NCBI RefSeq assembly: GCF_050947335.1
Contig: NC_134984.1
Span: 6,925,926-6,989,925, forward strand
Source: Megachile rotundata
Taxonomy: Eukaryota > Arthropoda > Insecta > Hymenoptera > Megachilidae
DNA length: 64,000 nucleotides
Direction: 5' to 3'
Under the pieces are notes generated by a model that was not told the origin of the DNA, did no database searches, and saw only the letters and a list, made by a program, of their open reading frames with translations. The translations under genes and the position numbers were made by a program. This document shows, one piece after another, positions 10,638 through 19,925 of the stretch (positions are counted from its first letter, which is position 1; the number at the start of each line of letters is the position of its first letter).

Positions 10638-11651
10638 ATGACAGATGAAGTAGAGGCTCAACTCGAGAGCACTTCTCGCTCATTTCCTCAAATTAGTATA
10701 CGCGACGCCGCGGATATAGTACCTCCGTTTGATGGGCATAATATTCCAATATACCAATTTACAAAGAATTGTTTAAATGCTAAAGGTATGATTTCACCTC
10801 ATGCCGAATACGGGTTAGTACAACTAATTAAAAATAAATTGTTCGGCCAGGCATCGAGAGTAGTTTTAAGTGGCGAATATAACACGATAGAAGAATTAAT
10901 CACGGTTCTGAAATCCCGTTTTGCTCTGACATATACTTCAATTCAATTATATGGAGACTTGTCAAAAATCGCACAAATGCCAAACGAAGCTGTCGTCGAT
11001 TATAGTAGTCGCGTGTCAACTGTTTTATCAGAAATGAAACATTGTAATGAGTTAGAACATACGAATATCGCACCACAGTATAACAAGACAGCCGAAAGCA
11101 ACGCGGTTAAAGCATTTTTAACAGGACTTAGGCCTGAAATTTATAACCGTTTGTGTATTCGCGAGTTTATATTCCTAAATGACGCAATTAGCGCTACCAT
11201 TAGGGCTGAAGCCGAGGTTAGGGAAAATCATTTACGATTAAAAATGACCGAAAATTACACGTGTTCGATTCGGTGTAGCAATTGTTTTGGATATGGACAT
11301 AATACTAGCATGTGCCCAAGTCAGGCTTTGGGTGGGCAACAAACCACGAGAATACAATGGCAACCACGGTACTGCCAACATTGTCAACGGTCGGGCCATA
11401 CTATACAAAATTGCCAGAATATCAACCAACAAGGAAGATCCTGGAATCGCCCTATCCAAGGACCGCCTAGGAACAACTACCCTAACCAACCCAATACCAA
11501 TCCACCAATGGTTAACAATAATGCACCAGTAGCAAGACCACCTCCTACTTGCTTGCACTGCAACAATATTGGACACACCGTCGATCAATGCCGGAAAAAG
11601 GCAAATCAAGAAAGGCAGAAAGAAACGAATCAGCAGGATACACCAAAATAA
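10638..11651 (+). CDS. gag: Gag of Gypsy A (intact-looking, three zinc knuckles)
   Basis: A 337-residue frame beginning MTDEVEAQ at an ATG 254 nt after the primer-binding site. The capsid-like part (about residues 25-200) aligns closely with element B's gag (FDGHNIP, NCLNAK, SPHAEYGLVQLI). Three CCHC knuckles follow: CSNCFGYGHNTSMC (about 213), CQHCQRSGHTIQNC (about 246) and CLHCNNIGHTVDQC (about 305), with a Q/N/P-rich spacer. Gag forms the particle and packages RNA. It overlaps the protease/pol frame, which begins in another frame about 100 nt before the gag stop. No internal stop is seen. Confidence 0.88.
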   Translation: MTDEVEAQLESTSRSFPQISIRDAADIVPPFDGHNIPIYQFTKNCLNAKGMISPHAEYGLVQLIKNKLFGQASRVVLSGEYNTIEELITVLKSRFALTYTSIQLYGDLSKIAQMPNEAVVDYSSRVSTVLSEMKHCNELEHTNIAPQYNKTAESNAVKAFLTGLRPEIYNRLCIREFIFLNDAISATIRAEAEVRENHLRLKMTENYTCSIRCSNCFGYGHNTSMCPSQALGGQQTTRIQWQPRYCQHCQRSGHTIQNCQNINQQGRSWNRPIQGPPRNNYPNQPNTNPPMVNNNAPVARPPPTCLHCNNIGHTVDQCRKKANQERQKETNQQDTPK

Positions 11652-12210
11652 GAATTCACAGCACAGAAGCCATTCTCCACATAGTAGAAGATTTGTCCAT
11701 AACTCAAGATGGAATACTCGGAAATGAATTCTTTATAAACGCCGGAGCTGACATTAGATATTCGAAATCACTTTTAACAAAAAATCATAACATACCATTT
11801 CAAGAACCCGTCATCGAAATAAAAGCTAGAGAGGGCAACGTCGTACCCATCAGAATATTAAATACCAGCCTTCAAACAGGATTTGTCCCAAAACTAGAAA
11901 TACATCCAGAATTGCACCTTGGAAATGCAGTTGTAACGAATAGAAACGGAATCGCTTTTATCTGTGCCATTAACGTCTCCACTAAACCAATAAGAATACA
12001 GATGCCTGAAATGGAATTACAACCATACGAGGAATCAACAATCGAAAACCTACACCATGAAAGCACAGACCGAGCAAAAGAACTATTCAAGGCCCTGCGT
12101 TTGGACCACTTAAACGAAGAAGAAGCAAATAACGTCAAACTTTTAATACAAAACAATGCAGACAGGTTCAGTTTACCCGGAGAAGAATTACCAGCTTGTG
12201 AAACAATATC
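11640..12210 (+). pseudogene. Protease / pre-RT region of Gypsy A, active site deleted
   Basis: The frame contains HSTEAILHIVEDL and DGILGNEFF, aligning with the second half of B's protease (ETILHIAENL, DGILGNEFF). The preceding block that in B carries the DTGS catalytic aspartate is absent: gag's tail joins directly to 'GYTKIRIH', which matches B just before ETILH. It continues into the conserved pre-RT stretch (LRLDHLNEEEANNV) and then breaks frame near 12200 at another small deletion. No functional protease can come from this copy. Confidence 0.75.
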
Positions 12211-14135
12211 GTTATCCTCAATACCACAGGGAGGAGATAAATGTACAAATTAATGATTTACTACAAAAAGGAATAATTGAACACTCAACGTCCCCATATA
12301 ATTCACCTTTATGGATAGTCCCGAAAAAAGAAGATTCTCATGGACAGAAGAAATGGAGATTAGTGATTGACTTCAGGCAACTAAACGATAAAACTATTGG
12401 CGATGCCTACCCTCTGCCTAATATAACGGATATTTTGGATCAGCTAGGAAGCGCAAAGTATTTTTCAATTTTTGATTTGAGATCAGGGTTTCACCAGATC
12501 CCGATGCATCCAGACGACAAACACAAAACAGCATTCTCTACACAATACGGGCATTTTGAGTTCAATAGAATGCCATTTGGGTTAAAAAATGCCCCAGCGA
12601 CTTTCCAACGATTAATGGATAACGTATTAACAGGTCTCCAAGGGTTAGAACTATTTGTCTACTTAGATGATATAGTCATTTATGCAAGTTCGCTACAAGA
12701 ACATGAAATTAAATTCAATAAATTAATGGAAAGACTAAGAGAAGCTAATCTTAGTTTACAACCGGACAAATGCGAATTCCTGAAAAAAGAAGTGGCATAT
12801 CTAGGACATATAATTGACGAAAATGGACTGAGGCCAGATCCTAGGAAAATCGAGGCAGTTAAGAAGTTTCCAGTCCCAAAAACGGTAAAGAACATTAGAC
12901 AATTCCTGGGTCTGTGTGGATACTATAGGAGATTTATCAAGGACTTCTCCAAAATTGCAAAGCCACTCTCCGACTTAACGAAAAAAGAGCGAAAGTTCGA
13001 ATGGACTAAGCAGCAAGAAGACGCCTTTACGCACCTTAGGGATGCTTTATGTAAAGAGCCAATTTTGGCATATCCGGATTTTTCAAAGCCGTTTAATATA
13101 ACTACAGACGCATCTGGAATAGCCATAGGAGCAATCCTTAGTCAGGGAGAAATCGGAAAGGACCAGCCAATTTCATATGCCTCAAGAGTCCTGAACGAAG
13201 CCGAAACAAGGTATTCAGCAACCGAGAGAGAGCTTTTGGCAATTGTCTACGCCGTAAATCACTTTCGTCCATATGTCTACGGTAGAAAGTTTTCTTTAAT
13301 AACAGATCATAAACCATTAACTTGGATAAACAAAGTCGCCGATCCTACATCCAGACTGTTGCGTTGGAAACTAAAGCTAAGTGAATACGATTACGAAGTA
13401 AAGTACAAAGCCGGAAAATTAAACTCTAACATAGATGCATTATCTCGTAACCCAACTCAAAATATCGATACACTACCAATTAATGCAAAAAGATCACACT
13501 CAACAACCACATCTGGAAGCAGGGAAGTAAAAAGGCCGAAATATTGGCACCAGCACACTAAACGTCCAAGAAGTTCCACTACGTCGAGTCCAAGAGAAAT
13601 AAAGAAGAAGAAGGAATGGCACCAGTATAAAACGCGACCACGGGAATCAACAACGACCAGCTCAAGAGAAATCAAAAGGAAGAAAGAATGGCACCAGTAC
13701 CCTACTCGACCACGGGAATTAACATCTACAGATTCATTACCACAAAGAAAAAAACAAAAGCAGTATTTATCAAAGGAAATCAGCTCAGATGAATCTAATT
13801 ATTATGACACGGACGACTCAGAAGACGAATTGACGAACAAGATCAAGAGGAAAAGGCCCTTAAGTTCAAGCACATCACAAGAAAAACACAGAATTAAGAA
13901 AAAACACAAAAGAAATGAAAGAAAAGTACAGGTTGAAATCCATCAACCACCTTCGGAATTTAAGGAAAAGACTCCTCCACCGTTAATTTTAAGAAGAAAT
14001 GATCCTATAGTAATTGCAGACGAAATAGAAGAATTAGACGAAGCAACAATTCTGCCTAAATATATATTTAAAGATCCACCAAAAATCGACTCCTCTTCTT
14101 CTCTAAGGAAGAATCTTCAAGACCTAAAAAATTAA
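12156..14135 (+). CDS. pol: RT - RNase H - basic linker of Gypsy A
   Basis: The useful part begins near 12200 (QYRYPQYHREEIN). RT blocks are WRLVIDFRQLN, FDLRSGFHQIPMHP, MPFGLKNAPATFQRLM and catalytic YLDD (about 12660). Connection (FLGLCGYYRRFIKDFSKIA) and RNase H (TTDASGIAIGAILSQ, ATERELLAIVYAV, ITDHKPLTW, DALSRNP) follow. After RNase H comes a 200-residue lysine-rich, disordered region with a tandem repeat (13519-13725) and an acidic YYDTDDSEDE tract. The frame is lost at 14135. The 5' 40-50 nt of the open frame are not pol. Confidence 0.87.
   Translation: MQTGSVYPEKNYQLVKQYRYPQYHREEINVQINDLLQKGIIEHSTSPYNSPLWIVPKKEDSHGQKKWRLVIDFRQLNDKTIGDAYPLPNITDILDQLGSAKYFSIFDLRSGFHQIPMHPDDKHKTAFSTQYGHFEFNRMPFGLKNAPATFQRLMDNVLTGLQGLELFVYLDDIVIYASSLQEHEIKFNKLMERLREANLSLQPDKCEFLKKEVAYLGHIIDENGLRPDPRKIEAVKKFPVPKTVKNIRQFLGLCGYYRRFIKDFSKIAKPLSDLTKKERKFEWTKQQEDAFTHLRDALCKEPILAYPDFSKPFNITTDASGIAIGAILSQGEIGKDQPISYASRVLNEAETRYSATERELLAIVYAVNHFRPYVYGRKFSLITDHKPLTWINKVADPTSRLLRWKLKLSEYDYEVKYKAGKLNSNIDALSRNPTQNIDTLPINAKRSHSTTTSGSREVKRPKYWHQHTKRPRSSTTSSPREIKKKKEWHQYKTRPRESTTTSSREIKRKKEWHQYPTRPRELTSTDSLPQRKKQKQYLSKEISSDESNYYDTDDSEDELTNKIKRKRPLSSSTSQEKHRIKKKHKRNERKVQVEIHQPPSEFKEKTPPPLILRRNDPIVIADEIEELDEATILPKYIFKDPPKIDSSSSLRKNLQDLKN
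13519..13725 (+). repeat. Coding tandem repeat (W/Y-H-Q-Y basic repeat) in Gypsy A pol linker
   Basis: Three consecutive units of about 22-23 residues with consensus SREIKRKKEWHQYKTRPR, separated by S/T-rich spacers. Element B has four units at the same place (51226-51492). Codons differ between A and B while the REhK-basic-xHQY-TRPR pattern is retained. Confidence 0.75.
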
Positions 14136-14656
14136 AAGAAAAATCAGATTCAAGCCCCACAAGAACTGCTCCCATAACGCCCATTAAAATAATTAAAGAA
14201 GATGGACAACTCACCGTTAGAAAATCAGGACAACCAAAAGTAATATCAGAAGAACCGGTTCATACATTTATAGAAGAAACAAAAGACAATCTGTGGATAA
14301 GAAAAGGAACAGTAATAATATTTTTGGACAGGGAAGGAAATCCTACTGACTCACAGTCAGAAGAATTTATAAAGAAAAAGAAAATTATAATACCTAAATG
14401 CAACACCGGACAAATAATAGAAATTAAATTAAAAAAACAATTAGTATTGGGAGTAATAGCGCCAATTAAAGAAGAATTACCTCAAGCCTTAAAGACTCTC
14501 TCCCTTTTACTTCAAGAACAGAAGATACAGGAAATTAGCATGCCAGACAGGAAACATATTAAAAAGATCTTATACATCGTCTTCAGTAATACAAACATCA
14601 AAATTACACTGTGTACAGGAACAATACAAATACCTTATGACACTGGGAGGTCATAA
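14136..14656 (+). pseudogene. Linker C-terminal part and pre-integrase domain of Gypsy A
   Basis: Fragments in shifted frames. The segment 14324-14656 contains QIIEIKLKKQLVLGV and LPQALKTLSLLLQEQKI, matching the domain just before integrase in B (QIKLKKQWLFGV, LPQILRKLALLLRKHKI). Frameshifts lie near 14135 and 14640. Function unknown; it sits between RNase H and the integrase zinc domain. Confidence 0.65.
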
Positions 14657-15655
14657 AGGAATTAAGAAAACTTACCATCGTATAAGATATAATTATTATT
14701 GGAAAAATATGAAAAAAGATGTGGTAGACTATGATAAAACCTGCATTGACTGCCAACGAAACAAGCTTGTACGTATGAAAAATAAAGAACCAATGGTTAT
14801 CACTGACACCCCCATTGAGGTATTTGATAAAATATCTCTGGATATCTTAGGACCACTTCTACTCACCAAAAAAGGATACAGTTATATATTAACAATACAA
14901 GACAACTTAACAAAGTATTCTGTCGCAGCACCTCTTGTCTCATTCACCACAGAAGAAGTAGCAAAAGCATTCACAGATTACTTTATCTGCAAATTCGGAT
15001 GTCCAAAGGCGATATTAACAGATCAAGGCACGTGTTTCACTAGCTCGTTAATGAGGAAATTAGCAAAAAATTTTCAAATTAAAACATACAGAACTTCGTC
15101 TTTTCACCCTCAATCCAACGGCGCACTAGAAAGAAGTCACCATGTATTAATCGAATATCTCAAGCATTACATTACAGAACAAAAGCAATGGGACGAGTGG
15201 TTACCTCAAGCTCTCTTTTCCTATAACACCAGCGTACACGAAGGAACAAAATTTACACCACATGAGTTAATATTTGGTAGAAAAGCGAGACAGCCGTCAA
15301 AATTCGTCATCGATGAAGACATCAACACCTTTCCGGATTTTGTCGACAATCTAATTACAACTCTACACAATCTTCGAAACACAGCCAGAAACAATTTACA
15401 GCAAGCTAAACATAGGCAAAAATTTTATTACGACAAGAAAATACGTCCTGTACACTACCAAACTCCGCCACGGAAAAATAAACTACAGAAAGAGTACTCC
15501 GGGCCCCACATTATATCCAGGAACATTGGTGACAACAATGTAGAAATATAAATTAGGGGGAAAAACCAAAAAAGAATAGTTCATAAGGATCGTGTTAAGA
15601 GGGCGCACATGCCATTAAAGGATCAAGAATTAATAATAGGGAAAATTCGGACTTA
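14637..15655 (+). pseudogene. Integrase of Gypsy A with in-frame stop
   Basis: The zinc-domain tail (GGHKGIKKTYHRI..., CIDCQRNK), catalytic core (SLDILGP, ILTDQGTCF, FHPQSNGALERSHH) and C-terminal region are in one frame from 14637. The D, D and E residues are present. A TAA at 15549-15551 replaces the CAA present in B, and the same frame then continues with RIVHKDRVKRAHMPL, as in B, to 15655. The truncation is therefore a single-base nonsense mutation near the C-terminus. Confidence 0.82.
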
Positions 15656-15773
15656 AGGATACAGAATATGCACGCGCAACAAAGTTGCTACCACTGTTAC
15701 AAAACCCCAAGATATATATATATATATATACACATAGGCAAGGATAACACGCGCACGTGAAAACAATATAAAA

Positions 15774-15968
15774 ATGACTAGTAATAAAATAATAAATGCA
15801 CTCTGCATAAAGGACCAGGAGGTCGTATTTCGCAGAAAATACGATCATTTGACTGCACGCCTGTGCGGCGTATGCGCAATATACATGGACGAGGAGGACA
15901 AATTTCTATGGTGGCATGCAGGCAAGGAATCAGATATACTAATTAGGGATTCATCCATATTTAAATAA
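15774..15968 (+). CDS. Accessory ORF 1 of Gypsy A (Cys-rich, unknown function)
   Basis: A 64-residue ATG frame about 120 nt after integrase. It reads MTSNKIINALCIKDQEVVF..., with RLCGVC and later WWHAGKES. Element B has a counterpart at 54371 (SANILNAVCVKD...FKYNPLMGRLCLNC, with WWSVGKN just after its stop in another frame). The shared pattern is hNAhCh-KD...F..KY..L..RLC..C. I do not recognise the family. It may be an exon of a gene that continues at 15980-16270, since a GTAAG donor-like motif lies at 15976. No standard Gypsy ORF (env, chromodomain) matches. Confidence 0.55.
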   Translation: MTSNKIINALCIKDQEVVFRRKYDHLTARLCGVCAIYMDEEDKFLWWHAGKESDILIRDSSIFK

Positions 15969-15979
15969 CGTATAAGTAA

Positions 15980-16270
15980 GATTACATATCTTACTTATAT
16001 GTAATCATACTCACTACCATACCTCACCACCATATACTAAAAGAGAATGCGGAGGAGGCATCGTCCTGCATAAAGTGCAAGAAATCATTAAGCAAATTAC
16101 GACCTGCAATCTCCTGCACTAAATGCAGGAACCGCATAGCGGAGCATACCCGGGAAGAAGAGGAGATGTACCACGACGGCATACTACTCCCGTCCACCAA
16201 CGACTGGAGGATTATTGAGTTGACCTCTATGAGGTACAAAGACCAACAATTGTCCGTTGTATTAAAATAA
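15980..16270 (+). CDS. Accessory ORF 2 of Gypsy A (CX2C-X12-CX2C zinc-ribbon-like)
   Basis: The frame is open from 15980 to TAA 16268-16270 with no early ATG, so it would need splicing or is a remnant. It contains SCIKCKKSLSKLRPAISCTKC, then a polar stretch and DGILLP...WRIIEL. Element B (54601-54846) has CVACRNILSYTMPALACSEC with the same 12-residue spacing, then NGVLL...PIIEV. Conservation at protein level between nucleotide-diverged copies suggests real coding function. Zinc binding is inferred from the paired CX2C motifs only. Confidence 0.5.
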   Translation, partial: DYISYLYVIILTTIPHHHILKENAEEASSCIKCKKSLSKLRPAISCTKCRNRIAEHTREEEEMYHDGILLPSTNDWRIIELTSMRYKDQQLSVVLK

Positions 16271-16430
16271 AATAAAATAAAATAAAATAAAGTAAAAAAA
16301 ATAAAAAAAAAATAAAAAAAAAAGAAGAAAAATATATATATATATAGTAATAATAATAATATATACAATATATACACATAAAACAAATTTGATATAAAGT
16401 GTGAACTATAAAATATACAATATAAAATGT
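16271..16430. other. A-rich junction between Gypsy A (+) and Gypsy D (-)
   Basis: (AAAAT)n, poly(A) and (AT)n low-complexity sequence. Neither A's 3' LTR nor D's 3' LTR is recognisable here, so both elements end at or near this junction. Confidence 0.6.
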
Positions 16431-16873
16431 TCGATGTGCGCGAGAGAATTATGTACAATGAGGTTTAAAGAGTCGCGAACAGGTAAATACAATTTGTTTT
16501 GCGCAATGTAATATTCGTAGTGTAGTACAGGATGGGTGGTTGCCGGTATGCCGATTTTTTTTTCGTCCGGAAGTTCTCGGATGCCCTCTATGGAATTTTG
16601 AAAGTCCATGGGTTTGTAGTCTGCGTTTTTGGAGCGAATCATCACGTGGTTCGACATGTTAAATGGATCCTCTTTTGGTCTCGTCCTTTAGTAAAAATAG
16701 ATTGCTTTCCTTGGTCCGTGATGAACCTCTTGGACTGGCTCCTGTTGTCCGTATGCCACTATCTCGATTTCTTCTACATTTGCTCTTGTTATGGGTGGGA
16801 GATCATCATCTATTTGAGTGGGCGTAGCGATTTGTCCTAATATTATGAACCAACAGGTATAACCGATCTTCAT
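16430..16873 (-). pseudogene. env-like ORF3 N-terminal remnant of Gypsy D
   Basis: Downstream of integrase, a minus-strand frame starts at 16873 with MKIGYTCWFIILGQIATPTQ, a short hydrophobic leader resembling a signal peptide, followed by an acidic stretch (IDDDLPPITRANVEEIE). One in-frame stop lies at 16688, after which the same frame continues to about 16430. Position after integrase plus a leader suggests an envelope-like third ORF as in errantivirus-type Gypsy elements. No transmembrane anchor or fusion peptide is visible because the rest is missing. The assignment is inference. Confidence 0.45.
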
Positions 16874-17021
16874 CGTGGCAGCAAATAATTCGAACTAATG
16901 AAATATAGATAGGTATCTGATTAATATTGAGAAAACACATATATTTATTCATAAATGTGGCATTGTAGGTTTAATTCACGAATGACGGCATATGTCACGA
17001 ATGTCCCAAAAAAAATTCTTA

Positions 17022-18000
17022 TCATTCTCTTTCCAATTCGGCGCTTTTATCTAAGTCCCTTTCTTTTTGGAAATAAGCATGTTTTAACTTATCAAACTGT
17101 TTTGCAAATTTCTGTCCGGTTTCAGTAATTAATATCGCGTTATTCAGGTCCCTGGGTTCTTTTAGCACATAAACATATTCGTTAGGGGAAAATTTTACTT
17201 CATTACATTTTTTATCGTAAATTAATTTAGAACGCCGTTTATTAGAGTCCAAGTTATCCCGTGTTATTCTTCGAATTTCGTCTAAACGATGAACTAGGCT
17301 TTGCACATAGAGGGGATAGGTGTGGAGTTCCTCTCGAGACATAGGCGTAAATGGATCTCTAGCTACTTGTCCGAAAACTACCTCATAGGGCGTGAAATTT
17401 GTCGCTTCGTGTACGGATGTGTTGTATGCATAAGTCGCGAAAGGTAGGAGAATATCCCAATCTTCATATTTTTCCAAAAAATGTTTTAAATATTCAGTTA
17501 GTACTATGTGACTACGTTCGAGCGAACCGTTTGTCTGAGGCCTATATCCAGAAGTTGTCACATGGTTGATTTTAAATGTTTTCGCTATTCCTTCTATTAC
17601 TTGATTTATGAAGGTTCTTCCTCGGTCGGTAAGAATAGCACGAGGGGCTCCGAAAATTGCAATGAAGTATCTCGATATCGCATCTGCTACCGTTATTCCT
17701 TTAATGTCTGGGTATCGCCATACAAAATTTTGAAAATTGGCATTGGATTGTGAGGATGTGCCGGTTGCCGCTTGGAGTAGGAGGTAAAGAGTCCACAGTA
17801 TCTAGGGCTATTTTATCGAAAGGTTTTGCCGGTGTGTCGGTGATACGCATAGGTTCTCGTGTTTTAATTCGTACTAATTTTTGTTCTTGACAGCTTGTGC
17901 AATTTCTAATGTAATCCTCTATATCCCTATGCATTTTCGGCCATTCAAAGTTATTTCTAATGCATTTAAATGTTTTTGTTACTCCTTTATGGCCTCCCAC
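17022..18000 (-). pseudogene. Integrase of Gypsy D (two frames)
   Basis: The N-terminal zinc domain and first core block (GGHKGVTKTFKCIR..., CTSCQEQK, IALDTVDSLPP) are at 17701-18000. The C-terminal core (TNGSLERSHIVLTEYLKH) and tail are at 17022-17561. The segment between, with the expected second catalytic Asp block, is in another frame (on the minus strand near 17600-17640, readable as ...AILTDRGRTF). At least two frameshifts separate the parts. Confidence 0.8.
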
Positions 18001-18172
18001 TAGACTCTCGTGATAACATCGGATAATACTTTCACGCTGATCCTCAGGAGGTTCCTGAATTTCTCCTGTACAAATTGTTATTTTTAGTGGTAAATCGTGG
18101 AAAACTTCTTCTAGGTACTTTTGCAGGGTAGACGCATCGAATGTATGTAGAGTCTCGCCGTATGTTGCAATT

Positions 18173-19310
18173 CTAAAATTTTTTTTTTATATCTGTTAGC
18201 CGTATAACAGATTTTAAAGCTTGTAACAAATATGCCAATTGGTTAGTGTGAATGGTATGAAAAAAATTTTTAGTTCCGACTATACTAAATATCGTGCCTT
18301 CCTCCGTACTAGTTTGAATTACCTTTCCTTTGATTAACTCATGTAGCAATATTTTGGGTTCCGAGAAAAGTTCTAAAGCCTTCAATGTTTTACACACTAG
18401 GCTCAGGAACACTTTGTCTGCCGAGATAAAATGAACATAATTGCCTTGATCAGATGTAAGTGTGGATTTTGAAATTTCTATTCTACATTTCAGTGATTTC
18501 TGGTTAGCCTCGATTGGTGTTGGCTTCGGATATCATGACGGAATATCAAGCGTATCATAAGAAGATGTTAAGATGATTGGTTCTGAAATATTTGTTCCGG
18601 TTTTTGTTCGCTTTCCATGATCCATTGTAGTAGGGGCAATTATTGTTGATTGAGGTACGTCTAGTAATTTTGTAGGAGAGGGTATGTGATCCGACGATTC
18701 ATCAAAGTGAATGTTTGTATGGTTTGAAATTCCCTGGTTGTCTTCTTCGATTGGTATGGGAGATTCCTACTTTGCTTTTCATTATTTCGTTCAAAGTTAT
18801 TAAGATTATCGGTTATCGGCGAGTCTACTCTTATTTCGGGAGAGTTTTGTTGTACAGCGAGTGGTGTTCCCCAAGAGACCCGTTTTTTAGGTTTCGTTGA
18901 ACGTTCCGGAGTACCTCTGATATTACTATCATCAAATTCCTGAACTTGTATCCGCGTTTCTATCGGTTCCAAAACTGTTGAGTTTGCATTAGGCTCGTCC
19001 ACAATATCCTCTGGTAGCCAAAAACTTCGTTCTAAATTACTATCTGTTAAGTTTGATTCATCATTATTACTATCTTCTACTAGTAGTGACGGGGGTTCTT
19101 CATAATTTGGGCGTGGTTGATTTTGGTGACGCGCACTGACTCTCTGACCAATTCCTTCTGTGCTAACATTCGAAACGGGTAATATCTCCTTTTCACGTGG
19201 TACAAGTGGTAGTGCATGCAATACCGGATTACGAGATAATGCGTCTGCGTTAGCGTTAACTCGTCCGGGTTTGTAAATTATTTCGTAATCGTAGTCAGCA
19301 AGAAGTATTC
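18173..19310 (-). pseudogene. RNase H-to-integrase linker of Gypsy D
   Basis: 18661-19310 follows the RNase H end (DALSRNP block) and is acidic and polar, with one basic KPKKRVSWG patch. 18173-18412 corresponds to the pre-integrase domain, with frameshifts between. There is no W-H-Q-Y repeat like that of A and B. Confidence 0.6.
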
Positions 19311-19314
19311 TCCA

Positions 19315-19878
19315 TCAAGCCAAACGGGATACTGGATCTTTGATTGAAAATAGCCATTGCAGAGGACGATGGTCGGTTACCAATGTAAATTTCCGCCAGT
19401 AGATGTATGTCCTAAAATGTTTTACCGCGAATATAATTGCCAAACATTCCTTTTCTGTAGTTGAATAATTTTTCTGACAGTCTGTGAGTAAATGCGATGC
19501 GTATGCAATGGGCGGGTCCTGGCCTATTTTGCCTTGACTCAAAATAGCGCCGACCGCAGTGTCAGATGCATCGGTGGTTATAATAAATGGTTCATCAAAA
19601 TTCGAATATCTTAAGACGGGTTCTTCGCAAAGAGCTTGCCTAAGGTCCTCAAAACTTTTCTGTTGTTCTTCTGACCAAATATATGGTTTTTTGGTGCTCG
19701 TTAGATCTGTCAAAGGTTTGGCTCGTTTGGATAAATTTGGTATAAATCGACGGTAATAATTAACTAATCCCAAGAATTGTTTGATAGATTTCCTATTAGT
19801 CGGTACAGGGAATTCTGACACGGCTTTAATTTTTTCGGGATTCGGTTTTACTCCCTCCGATGATAGAATGTGACCCAA
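19315..19878 (-). pseudogene. RT connection and RNase H of Gypsy D
   Basis: Contains MGHILSSEGVKPNPEKI, FLGLVNYYRRFIPNLSKRA, TTDASDTAVGAILSQ, TEKECLAIIFAV and VTDHRPLQW, the standard Gypsy blocks, ending at a stop at 19315. Confidence 0.83.
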
Positions 19879-19925
19879 ATATACAACCTCGTTCTTCAGA
19901 AATTCAGCTTTGTCGGTTTACAACG

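Larger units (their letters stand above)
2968..16400 (+). mobile_element. Ty3/Gypsy retrotransposon A (decayed, 3' LTR not found)
   Basis: The order is 5' LTR (interrupted by a LINE), primer-binding site, gag, protease remnant, RT-RNase H, linker, integrase, accessory ORFs. It is the same family as element B further right: gag, pol, linker repeats, LTR hairpins and accessory ORFs all align. The protease active site is deleted, there are several frameshifts and an in-frame stop in integrase, and no 3' LTR lies before the opposite-strand element D. The right edge, about 16.4 kb, is an A-rich junction and is only approximate. Confidence 0.85.

Noticed and set aside
15630..15848. Minus-strand frames opposite the Gypsy A accessory ORFs (also 16024-16458)
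   Set aside because: Shadows of AT-rich repeats such as (AT)n and poly(A); strings of Tyr/Ile/Phe only.
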